DNA of 64,000 nucleotides from Chaetoderma sp. LZ-2023a (taxonomy: Eukaryota > Mollusca > Caudofoveata > Chaetodermatida > Chaetodermatidae): NCBI GenBank assembly GCA_034401795.1, contig CM067369.1, forward strand, positions 90,820,579-90,884,578, written 5' to 3'. Below are positions 11,801-23,800 of the stretch, piece after piece. The notes under the pieces are model-generated. The model worked only from the letters and a program-made list of their open reading frames with translations, was not told the origin of the DNA and searched no databases. The translations under genes and the position numbers were made by a program. Position 1 is the first letter of the stretch. Each line of letters opens with the position of its first letter.

Positions 11801-14800
11801 CGGCTATGCCGGCAAGGTTTCTGAACCCGGCCGGCCTCCTAGCCTCTGACACTGCCAGCACCGCCACGAGCGTACTGCTGTCGAACAGCCGAAGGCTGAA
11901 CGCACACATGTTCTCTGTGCAACACTTCAAATTGTGCGTACAGTGCCCTCTGGTTGTTGACCAAGTTCATTGTCTCTTGGAGGTGCCGACAACCCTCACC
12001 TCCAAACAGACCAGGGCCCGCCATCGGCGCTTGCAATAAGCGCGACGAGCTCTTGGGACGGGCACAGATTGTTCAGTGCAAACGTGCGCCTTATCCTCAG
12101 TGACTTGGTCACCGACCTAGTCAAACAGTCCAACGACAGGTTGATACTATCCTGGATGGCTCGTTGGATTGTCACTGGACTAGGCTGCTGGTGAACTGAG
12201 GCTGCTACCACACCTGATAGCAGTTGAGAGACGTGAGACAGCGCACTGATTGCTGCTCGCGAACTCACCTCAGTATCATGCAGTGCGGCGTTTGCTGAGA
12301 ACATAGCGCCCGAGCTCCCGTGTCAGCACGAGAGCCTGGCCGCGTGTCTTCACCCAGAGCGGCTCGGTCGCCTGCGCTCGGTCTGGGCGCTAGACCATAC
12401 CGAGTGTACTGTCTGGCAGTAACTCGACAACGTCTAGCAACCTCGCACGGGGGGGGGGGGGGGGGCCTTTGAGAGGTGACGTTTCGGTCTATTCGACTCC
12501 TCTGCTGCAGCGAACATATCTACGATATGCTCTGCATATGGCAGCGATTGAGCCGAGGTGGCCAAGGGCTTAGCCTGTAACCACGCCCGCGGGTTACTGG
12601 CGGCCGTTTCATACACGGAGAGCTTTGGTCTGACAGCGAGGAGCCACACACACGCGTCAGACCAGTCTTCGTCCATGGCCACCTGCAAATTGCTGATGAG
12701 CAACGGGCCCTCGTCATCTTCAATGGCATTCACAGGGGGGGGGGGGGGGGAGCATGGAGGAGGCTACAGACGTACCCAACTGCCCGGGGAATGCATACGG
12801 GCCCGCCAGGGCTGGCATGACATTCTACATGGGCAGGCCGCGCACCGGGGCCTCGCTCGTGTGATGGGCATATGCCACACTAGCGCACTCCGGGTCGTCC
12901 GTATAAGATTCCACAGCTAATTGTGGTATCTTATACGGGCGGCAGTCCGCTCCAAATCGGCCCACAGGTTGAATCATGAAACCCGCTCCCGAGGGAATGA
13001 TACCATAAGCGCGAGCATCCGTACTACCCATGAGGGGCATGTAAACGCTCGCATCAATGGTTTCATGATCGTCCCGTGGGTCGAGCAGCAGGTAGCCTTC
13101 GTCATCTTCCTGGTCAGAAAAGTCAGACTCTGGGTTAGCAAAGAAAACTACCCCAGACTGACCAGAAGGCCCGTAGGCAGATGACGAGGGTACTCCGCGA
13201 GGGATCGTGGTCAGGCCCGCTGGTTGGGTCCCGCCTGATGCTACTTGCGCCGCTGGTTCACCAAGCCATGCGAACATAAAGCCTGGGTCCAAGTCGGCTA
13301 CCCCTGGATCACTGAAAGCTTTGTTCGAAATAAGAGGGCATGATACAGGGATGGGGGCTACCTGCACTAAGTCGATGCGCAGGAAGTTGAAACATGTCAG
13401 GCATCAGGTCCTTCAAAGTCCTGTGTATCTCACTCACATAACTCTACCTTGAAGGCCTCCAGCTCACCTTTCTCGGAGGCCTTCTTACCCTTCTCCCCCT
13501 TCCTCACCCTCTTGCTGCCATCCACCATCATCTTCGCCTGAGAACAGAAGAATTCAGAGGTTAGATCCCCCTCACTCTTTACAAATGGCACATTTGTTAG
13601 ATAGCCTGCAATCAGTGCAAGATGGGCAGAGGTGGTTGAAGAATCTAGCCTTAGTTGATTCAGACAAGACGGACATGATGACTTCTGCAAAGGTAGACAT
13701 ACGAAGAGAATGAGTATTTTAGTTTGTTCATAACATAATAATGATAATGACATCGAGATCCTCTTTGTAAAAAACAAGATTATGATGTCAAGGAAAAGGG
13801 AAAAACTGGCTGATTATGACACCTCAATGCAAAAGCCCCTTCAAGGGGAGGAGATATCAGATTATGAATGCAAGAAATACCTAGGACTACATACAATCAT
13901 CACTCAAGAATAATATAATACTATAATTATATATCTGAGAACCCATGCACAACCACAAGAAAGAATACAGTGCAATAAGGATGGCAGCAAAGACTGATAA
14001 AAATTTCAAATAATTAGGTGCCATAACTAATGAACTCCCTTACCCTGAAAACAGGTAAACAATCCTCTTGTGCAGAAATCACGTCCCTACCATCTGCCGA
14101 GTCTGTAGTCTGATGAAAGGGATGGGACAAAAGGAGGGATATTTTTTGTTTTATATCTCAGACCCTTAGACAACAGATGATAAGTCAGAAACAAGAGCCA
14201 TCAGAAGACGGTATATCACCCCGGATCCAAGCATTTCAGATAAACAAACATCATAGCTAAACTGTAGGAGTTGTGTTGACATCTTGAAATGATTGCCAGA
14301 GATGGACGGACCGACAGACTGACACACATACATTCGATACAGATGCATGGATGTACAGGCATACGGATAACACATGCGCATCCTCAAGCGGTAATGAGAA
14401 TCCTTACTAAGTTTCAATAGAATTACAGCTAAATTGTAGGAGTTGTGCTGACAAGAAATGATTGGTATTGCAGTTTATGTATCTGCTTAAAGGTATTTAA
14501 AGGGAGATAACGCTGTAATGAATAATTTTCTGGCCGCGAAAAAAGCACCTGCACATCTTCAGATGGTAATGACTAGATTTACCATGTTTCAAAAGAAATG
14601 TAACTAAACTGTAGGAGCTGCATTGACAAGGATGGAATGACAGACGAACACACATTTTGGACAGATAGAATGATGTACAAGTATACGGATAGCACATGCA
14701 CATCTTCATGTCATAATGATAACACTTACCAAGTTTCAAAAGAATCGCAGTTAAACTGTAGGAGGAGTTGCGTTGACAAACGATTGGCAATGCAGTTTAT

Positions 14801-17800
14801 GTATCAGCTTTAAGATATTTAAAGGGTGATAACCCTGTAATGAATAATTTTTTGGCCGCGAAAAAAGCACATGCACATTTGCACATGATACTGATAATGT
14901 GGACAAAATTTAAAGTTAATCCATTGAGACTTCTACGAGTTGCATTGACAAGAAATGATTGTCAGCGATGGATGGACTGACAGACGGACATACATACATT
15001 TTGGACAGACGGATGGACGTACAGGTATAAGGATAACACATGATACTGATGTGGACAAAATTTAAAGTTACTTCATTGAGACCTCTAGGAGTTGCGTTGA
15101 CAAGAAAAGACTCTCAGAGATGGATGGATTGACAGATGGACATACATACATTTTGGACAGACGGATGGACATACAGGTACACGGATATCACATGCACACC
15201 TACACGTGGTAATGATAACACGTAGCAATTTTCAAAAGAATCGTAGCTAAACTGTAGGAGTTGAGTTGACAAGAAATGATTGGCAATGTAGTTTATGTAT
15301 CAGCTTTAAGATATTTAAAGGGTGATAACTCTGTAATGAACAATTTTTTGGCCACGAATTAAGAAAATTTATCAAATTTCTTTTTCACGAGTGAGATGAC
15401 GACATACTTACCTCCCTAACACTCTTGATATACTAGTATATCGGCTCTAAATTCAATAATATTCAGAATTATAAAAAGTTAGGTGCACCTAATGGCCAGG
15501 TGGAAGTACACAGTCATGCACATGACAGACACCACCCACTGCGCATGCGCACACCGGTACTTCCGTTACTAAATATTGGCTGACATAGAAGCAACTATTC
15601 AATAACCAAAGGACCAGGCCTCCGTGGGGTGGCAAGGCCGGGATCCTGTTAGGGAGGTAAGTATGTCATCTCACTCGTGAAAAAGAAATTTGATAAATTT
15701 ACTTATTTCACATCATGAGAACATACTTACCTCCACTCTTGATAAAAAAACCAGAATTTGGTAGGGAGGCAAGGTCCTGAAAACCAGCACACCCTCGAAG
15801 AGACTAGGCTCTGAATTCTCAAGAGATTTAAAACATCTGAAATTGTGACTGAAACACAACCAGGAATAGAATTTTTGCATTGGATAATCGACCGATGAAG
15901 AGAGATTGATCAAAAGGCAAAATGCACTCCCCCCCCGGTAACAAATCCTGAACCGTCAAAGTTTTTTCAACCGCAAAAATGGGCACAACGGGTTAAAAAC
16001 TCACAACTGGTAAAAATGACCACAACCGCCAAAAAAGGCAGAACCGGCAAAACACTTACAACCGGTAAAAAACTGCCAAAACTGGCACAACTGGTAAAAA
16101 AGTCACAACCGCCAAAAAACGGTCACAGGCCGCCAAAACAGGCCAACCGGTAAAATGTTTGGCCAGGCCGCCAAACCCCAAAAAAATTCCAAACGGTTGA
16201 ACCGCCAATCTGGTTCATTTCTGCCCATATAAAGTCAAGATCGACTCAATCCACAGGCTCGCCCAGGAAGGGTATAAAAGGGAAGAAAATTCCAGTCCAG
16301 ATCATTCAGACTTTTGGTCTCACATCGAGACCAAGCGTCAGGCTTAACAACCTTCGACGAGTAGCTCATATAACTGACTACGTTGTTATTATCTATCATT
16401 TCACAATTGATTCATCCAGCAAACTGTTGCCACAGGAAACGGAGATAATCACAATACCTCCGCTGTCCACACTGAGTCTAAACTCAGCAGGTTCGGACAT
16501 GCAAGCCGCCAGGTCTACACAGACCCGAATGCCACCAAAAACAACCGGTAACAATTACAATCGGTGAAGTTGACCACAACCGCCAAAAAAAGTTGCCCAA
16601 CCGCCAAAAATGGCAGAACCGGCAATAACCATCCATAAGTATGTAGGGGAAAATACGCCCCTCTAAATTCAGAATCCAATGACATCTCAGATTGATATCA
16701 AACCGCCATAGGTATCCTCATCAGACCTGGACGATGAAAACTCCACGTCATGGAGAACACAGAAAGAATGTCTTTGGATACACCAGCTCCACCCAATGGA
16801 GCCTATAGGCACAAACCGAGCAGGATAAGGGACTCACTTTCCCTGGACCAACACGCCCACCACGGGCGGACACGCCCAGTATGTTGTTATTATTCAATTA
16901 TGTTATTCTGTCGAGAAAGTAGCATATATTGTAATATATTTTGTCATCAGGTCGAGTAACAACGATTCTCAAAAATAGCAATGAACAAGAAGACGTTAAC
17001 AATATTGTAAATTCAAAATCCATCGAATAAAACAAGATGGCCGACGAAGTCAGAACCATTTGGCCACTCAAGTTCTCTTGAACAAACTTGGTTCAGCTAA
17101 AAAATCTATCAAAATCCAAATTAGCTGATTGCATCTCAATGCCATAAGGATGCTTCCTGCCAAATATAATTGAAATCAGCCCAGTGGTTCTTGCGAAGTC
17201 ATTTAACGAAAAGGTTCACCAGAAATGTGGTTGCACGCAATGCTCGACTTTACGACTGCAATGAATTATGAAGCTTGAGTTCGAACAAGAGGCCTAAGGG
17301 CCTGTAATGCTCACCTGGACCATTAGCATTTGAACCACTTGCATTTAAATACAGGTAGACGTGATGGGTAGTTAAAAAAATATCCAAGATGCCACCAAAG
17401 AAATTGAGCAATCAAAATTCTCGTTTGATCTGTTGATGCCTACTGACATAGGATCAGTCCACCCAAGTTTCATTGAAATTGGGCTAGTAAGGAATAGCAT
17501 TTTAAATGGTTTTGGAAAATATAAAAAAATCCAAATGGGCACCAAAAAAATAGTCCAAATAAAATCCTGAATAGAAGTTAAAGAGCCTACCATTATAGAA
17601 TCCCTCCAGCAGAATTTGGATAAAATCCAACAAGCGGTTAAGGAGGAGATGCATTTTGACAATTTCCTGAATTTTTTTCCATAAAATCATAGATTTTCTG
17701 ACAAAAAAATTGACCAATCAAAAAACTGTAATTAGAAGGCAGGAAAACACATCAAGAGGTATGAGTGGACAGCTGATGATGGAACCAATTGGCATGTACA

Positions 17801-20800
17801 TGTATGAAATAGCTGAACCAAGTTTGTTCAAGAAAACGTGATTGGCCACTTCGCCATCCATCTTGTTTTATTTGATGGATTTTGACCTTACAACTGCGTT
17901 TTTAATGTCAATATCTGGATGTGAACGAGCGGCAATTATCATCCTGGCAAAGAGAACGATTTTACTTTATTCCAACTAGATTCTTGTCGAGGTGTAGATG
18001 GACTACTTGCATCAGTCCATGTCTTCAGCTATAGCCTAGTCATTCTGTGCCATAGATCTTCATTTCCATTAACACGCTCTGAAACAAACTTCCTGTATGC
18101 TTCTCCGCCACCAGTCTCAGAATGCCACAAGCCACTTCATCAGGTATGATGGATTTTGTGACAAAATTCATCAGGTTTCCTGTTTCAAGCTTGAATTGGT
18201 TGCCTACTTCAACAACTGCTTTGAGACGCTTGATGTTTTCTCTTGCCTTCTAATTACAGTAGCCTATGTCTGAGGATGAGGTGATCGTCTACTCTTAGTA
18301 ATACCAGCCATGTTTTCAGCCGCATGAGACTCTGGAGCTATACGGATGTCAGTGTTGTTGGCCTTCATGTTATGCCAGCAAGCCTTTCATTTTATGATTT
18401 TACGATTTTCCGGTTCTAGAGTGTGCTCCACACCGAAGCTACTAAATTTGATGTTTGTTTTCTTTACAGCAAAGTTCCCATCGTCGAATTCTCTCCACCC
18501 ACCTGGATCACCAGGTATGTAGTTTTTTTGCCAATGCTCAGAGCTATTCTGTGCATATTTCAATCTGATTTTAATGAAGACGTGTGTACAGAGTTGTTTG
18601 AGAGATGCCACGTGAAAAACCCAGAGACCTTGACGTGATACGCGGATTAAAAGTAATAATGTGGACACCATATCCATGTGTATTTTTGTGGATTTCACAA
18701 TAGGCATAATTCTTCCCTTACTTCAGCAGATTTCCTCTAGATTTTTAATCAAACCAATGTCATCAATATTCCACACTATTTCATTGTGCGCAAGCAGAGC
18801 AGCTTTGATGTCCAAATCTCCACAGGCTTAGATGACCCGGCAACAATTTTGAGAGCGTTTTTGGTAACAAGTTAATGTTGTCTGTAAGCATATATTTAAA
18901 GTCACGTCAAACTAGTGCCAGTATTATTGTCACATGTGCTTCCACCGATTGCATTATGTGTTATTATTCCAAGATTATCCTGGTTGTTGTTGGACCAAAA
19001 CAACCTTACTATCCAAGCATCATCTATTTCAGTGTTTTCTATGGCAGATTCTATTGCTCGGAGAGTGCATAGTACTATATGGAATTTGACTGGTCATAAG
19101 ATGCATTTCGTGCAGACTAGAATTTGATTGCTTGCCTAAACAGGTCCATGCCAAGTGATATTAGTCTTCTTGTCAACTTCAGTGTTCATGTTTGGCCTGC
19201 TTTAGCACAGTCAGTAAATTGGCCATTCCTTGTCTATCATTGTTTGTCTTAGAACCAGTTTACAATAGCAAATGAATTGCAATAATCAAGCTATAAGTGG
19301 CCATTAAGTGGCCATTATACAGAGGTTTAATTGCAATTTTACAATATTCACATAAAATTCCTACCGGAAATCGTAAAAATCACCAGGGATCGCATACAAA
19401 TAGAATAGTCCTGTAGAATATTCAATGATGGTCATTTTAAAAGGCAGAATAATATACTTGTCATCAAACGTACTCCTGTTTTGAATTTTTGCAATCGTAC
19501 CCAGGGTTCCCAGCACTTTATCAAAACAAAATTCCCTGAGTTTTCCCTGAGAAATTTCCAAAATTCTATGAGAAATATTTTCACATTAATGGGTTGCTTG
19601 GAAGTACAACAGAGTGGTAGCCTCTGCATACAATAATTTTTAATATATTCCATTTTCAGTAAATGAACACAGCTTGGATACATCATACCAGATGCACCTA
19701 CCGCAGACTGGCAAAATATGAAAACCTTCTCTTCTGGGTCACTATTAAATTCCCTGAGTTTTCCCTGATTTTTTTATGTTTTTTCCAAATTCCCTGAGTT
19801 TTTCCTGACCGGAAAAATGGAAACACATTTTCGTTTTCCCTGATTTCCAGTGGCTGGGAACCCTGCGTACCTATATGTGTCATGTATTATCACCAAAAAT
19901 GCTAAAGAAAAACTGCTACCAATGTTTTTAACTTTTAGGAATATTTAAAGACTCCAAAAGTGCATGGTGCCATAAATTTACAGAAAAATCTCACGGTACA
20001 AGAAATCCTGACATAGGGCTAATATATAATTATGTACATATATATGTGTAATATATAAAGCACGCCTGAAAATGAATGATATGGAATCTGTCCTATAAAG
20101 AGTACAGCATAACACGATTTCATATCAGTGGAGTATCATTATAATCATAATGCATCTGCACCAAAAAATTAGAATCCTGTAGTCTAAACTAGTTAAATAT
20201 TCTACACACAGACAATGCAGTTCACATTTAGATCTTCACATTCCTTTAGTTAGTTTACACCTTAGCTAAGCATGTTGGACATCCGGGAGGGGAGGACGAA
20301 AATCAAGTCGCGTTAGTTGCTACTTACTTGCATGCCCATATTTGGCATTTGAGAGGGCATTCCTTGCTGCATGACCGGTATGCCCGGTGCTGCCATCATG
20401 TTGACACCGCCATACATGCCCATGTTCTGTGCATTCTGAGCCATATACATGCCACCTGGTGTCAACGGACATAGGAAAATAAAACATGCTTAAAGATCTT
20501 ACAAAGGACACAATTAACTCTTTCACGACGAGGTCGGACGAAACCAGTCTCTGCAGTAGTAGTCTTGTGCAATGTGCATTTGCAGACGAAGAGAAAACTA
20601 TTTTTGAAAATTTACAACTGGAGAGTTTGGCTCGTTAACAGCGCTAGTCATTCTAGTGGTTAATTTTTTAAAGCGTCTTCTAATGGCCTTTCATTAAGGA
20701 ATTCTTTTTTTTTCCCCGCCCTAATTTGGTCTTTAAAGTGCTGAAACACTTTAGCTCTTGAAAGCCCAATGTGTCTCAATGCAGGAATCCAGTTTTAGCT

Positions 20801-23800
20801 ATGCCCCACCCATCTCTAGCTAAACTCCATCCAAACTTCGCCTGTGCTGGGATCGATCGATCCCTGCACTCTCTGAACCTTAATTTACAGAAACCTATAC
20901 ATGTAAGCTGTTGAATATTTTGAAACTAATTTGACTGGGTGCTGCTGCTGCCTACGAATTATTAAATAGTAAACACAAACAATTTGTACAACCTGACAGA
21001 CTTTAACACTTATATCAGCCAAAAATGGCTTCTGCAGTGGTCCTGATTGCCAAGCCAGTCATTCCTGTGGTAAATTAAAAAAAATAGTCTTCTCTTGGTC
21101 CGCAAATGGACATTTTCTGAGAAAATTCAAATTTTCTTGAACAAATTCGAGGGTTAAAGTGTTAAGCGTCATTCATGATGTAATTGATTATGACTTCATC
21201 CTACACATCACGTAGTTGATTATGAGGTCCTATGATTGATGGATAAACTGGAATCCTACATTTTGAAACTAAATAGGCAGCAACAGTTCCCAGTCAAATT
21301 AGCTTCAAAATAATCGATGGAAAAGTGCTTATATCACAAACAATTTGTCATCTATGAATCGTAAGCGTCAAAGGATTAAAGATAATGTATTTAATTTAGC
21401 TCAATAATAACAGGATTTAACAAGAATTCCATAGAATTAAATGCATCACATGACCTCATTTGTCAAGAAGTTTTCTGCTTGTTGGTATCAACATATGATT
21501 GACATTGTGCTCAATGTCATTGTACTACCTTCTACCAACATAGCCAACCATGAGTTCTACATCTAGTTTAGTTCCAATAGGGTAAACTAAACCTCAGATA
21601 TATGTCAAAGCGTTTTGCTAAATGTAAAACTTAATGCTGCCGCAACCGCTGTAACCGTGGCACCTACTGCGTCGCAGGCGAGACACACATTTTAAAGACA
21701 AACTTTGTTGATTTTCGACAAACTTTCGCAATCAAATGTGTCATCGGCTTCGTCTGACAAAATGTTTGATGATTCATCATGAATGTCACATGCTTGGAAG
21801 AAGCCTACTTTGGCTCAAAATGAACATATATGTTTAATATCGCAACCCGGTTTCACTTACTGACTGGAACAAAGATATGCACATGCACACACGCACATGG
21901 GCAGGAATGCATGCACACACACTATGAGCTCATAAAACTGACTTCACTTACCTGGTACACCAAACTGTGGCGGTGCTTGTCCAGTACCATATAATGCTAA
22001 AATAGATTCCTTGGTCTTCGTTTGTGACATGTCATCCATCAATGGTGGGTCATCATTATCTTTTGTTGATTGGTTAACATCTGCTTCTGTTAAGCTTGGT
22101 GCTGTATTAGGTATGTTTGTACCACCTAGTAAGTCATCTAATAGATTTGAGCCAGCGCTTTGTGAGGGATTTTCTGGTACATCTGCATTAATATTAGTAT
22201 TAGAGAAACATTATTATTATTCAAAGAAGCAGAAGAAAACTTGCTAAAGCTCGTTCCAAATAAGATCGTAAGTACTAAACTCATGTGGTAACTTTGATAG
22301 GAGATGTCAACTCCTGTGAGATCCTCTATTTCTAACATGATTATCAGTAAACTTAATTGCTAAGATCGAAAAATTAATATTAATCCTTTGACACTTATAT
22401 CAGCCAAAAACGGCTTCTGCAGTGTCCTTGCGAAATGTCCATTTGCAGACAAAGAGAAGACTATTTCTGAAAATTTACCACTGGAATGACTGGGTCCGAA
22501 CCAATGATTCCAGTAGTAGATTTTCAGAAATAGTCTTCTCTTGGTCTGCAAATGGACATTTTTCGAAGGAAATTGAAATTTTCTTGAATAAACTTGAGGG
22601 TTAAAGGGTTAATGTAACTAGTACTTAGATAATTTTTTCTTCTCAAAAAATCAACACCCGGAATACCATATCACAATTTACTTGAACTCAAATAGAAATA
22701 AACTTATTAAATATTTTTAAATGCACTGCTGCACACAAAATAAAACCCGCATACCATGAGAATGGGTGCATGAACATCGAAATCTGAGGAAACTGAGGCG
22801 TAAGAATCATTAGTCCCAGAATAGCTTACCTAATCCAAGCAAATCTATAGAATGATTAGTCTCATGACTAGCAGCAGGTTTCGTGGAATCCACAGTGGGT
22901 GCGGGTAAAATACTGCTCTTCACCTCACCATTTGCATTGGCGGTGCTGGTGGTAGGCTGTGGCTTTGGTCTAGAGCTTATGGACTGCAATATGAAGATGA
23001 GCACATGAATAGAGATCTCATAATCAACCAGAAATGTGGTGCCAATGCAACCCTGAAACTCAGCTGTACGACTTAGCAACAAACTATGAAGTTTGACTTC
23101 AAATATAAAATAAATATAGAAGGCTTATCAATCCACTTCTTATTGACCATGACCTTTGAACTCTTGACCCCAAGATCATTGTGTCATCCCTCTCTCATTG
23201 CAAGGAAGCATATGTTCAAACTTTGGTGCAGTATGATTAACCAAAATGAGAAATGAACTAGGCTTGCGTGATTTTTGCTTTGAAACATCACGATCAATTT
23301 GGGGGAAAATTACCAAAGGTATAAACCGTAGCAACGTGACAAGTCACGAAAGGTGGGACTAGGAATTGACAAAGATGATGCAATGCCAACCCCTCCCCCC
23401 CCCCCCCCCACCCCACCCACCCACACGCCTCCAACCCCGTTGTCGTTCGGGTTTGGCTTGGTACACAAAAATATGTCGGTACTATATTGATTAAATAAAG
23501 GTATATGCCATTGGAAATACACATTCATATCTGCGTTGCTGTTGGGGTGGGTAAAATTTTGACATTTGAGCTGTAATTTAAGTTTACTTGATGATAGATT
23601 TGGTAAAGATGGTGACGATGAAATACAGCGACGCGTCATGCGCGAACGGTAGTTTACTATAGTTGACTAATGACTATTTGCCAGCCAAACACACCTACCT
23701 ACAATTAACTAATTCAAAAATGTTGTACTCGACTCACAAATACTTGACTTAGTAGATCGAACCTGTGCCAAGATGTATGTAAATAATTATTGTATGAGCA

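Larger units (their letters stand above)
3969..13700 (-). mobile_element. Old, broken DIRS-like (tyrosine recombinase) retroelement, split by a DNA transposon
   Basis: Minus-strand order: gag-like region, reverse transcriptase, RNase H, tyrosine recombinase, left end block. It carries the same parts in the same order as the two young elements at 26-40.6 kb but is far more diverged, a separate and older lineage. The recombinase region is interrupted by the 3.8 kb transposon at 5,069-8,843. The 5' (right) terminus expected beyond 13,700 is not found. It is clearly broken, with many breaks (well over ten), and is inert. It sits in a SMAP intron in the same orientation as the gene. Confidence 0.88.

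Noticed and set aside
13430-13777. Open frame with splice-acceptor-like borders, first considered a host exon
   Set aside because: The Cys-rich patch corresponds in position and spacing to the start of the DIRS gag, and it is not SMAP-like in sequence or phase.
14166-15350. CRISPR-like array
   Set aside because: Repeats are long, imperfect and without regular unique spacers; the organism is a eukaryote.
16200-16560. Hammerhead ribozyme, known from Penelope-like elements
   Set aside because: A perfect 7-bp hairpin exists, but no CTGANGA ... GAAA arrangement with the required stems was seen on either strand.
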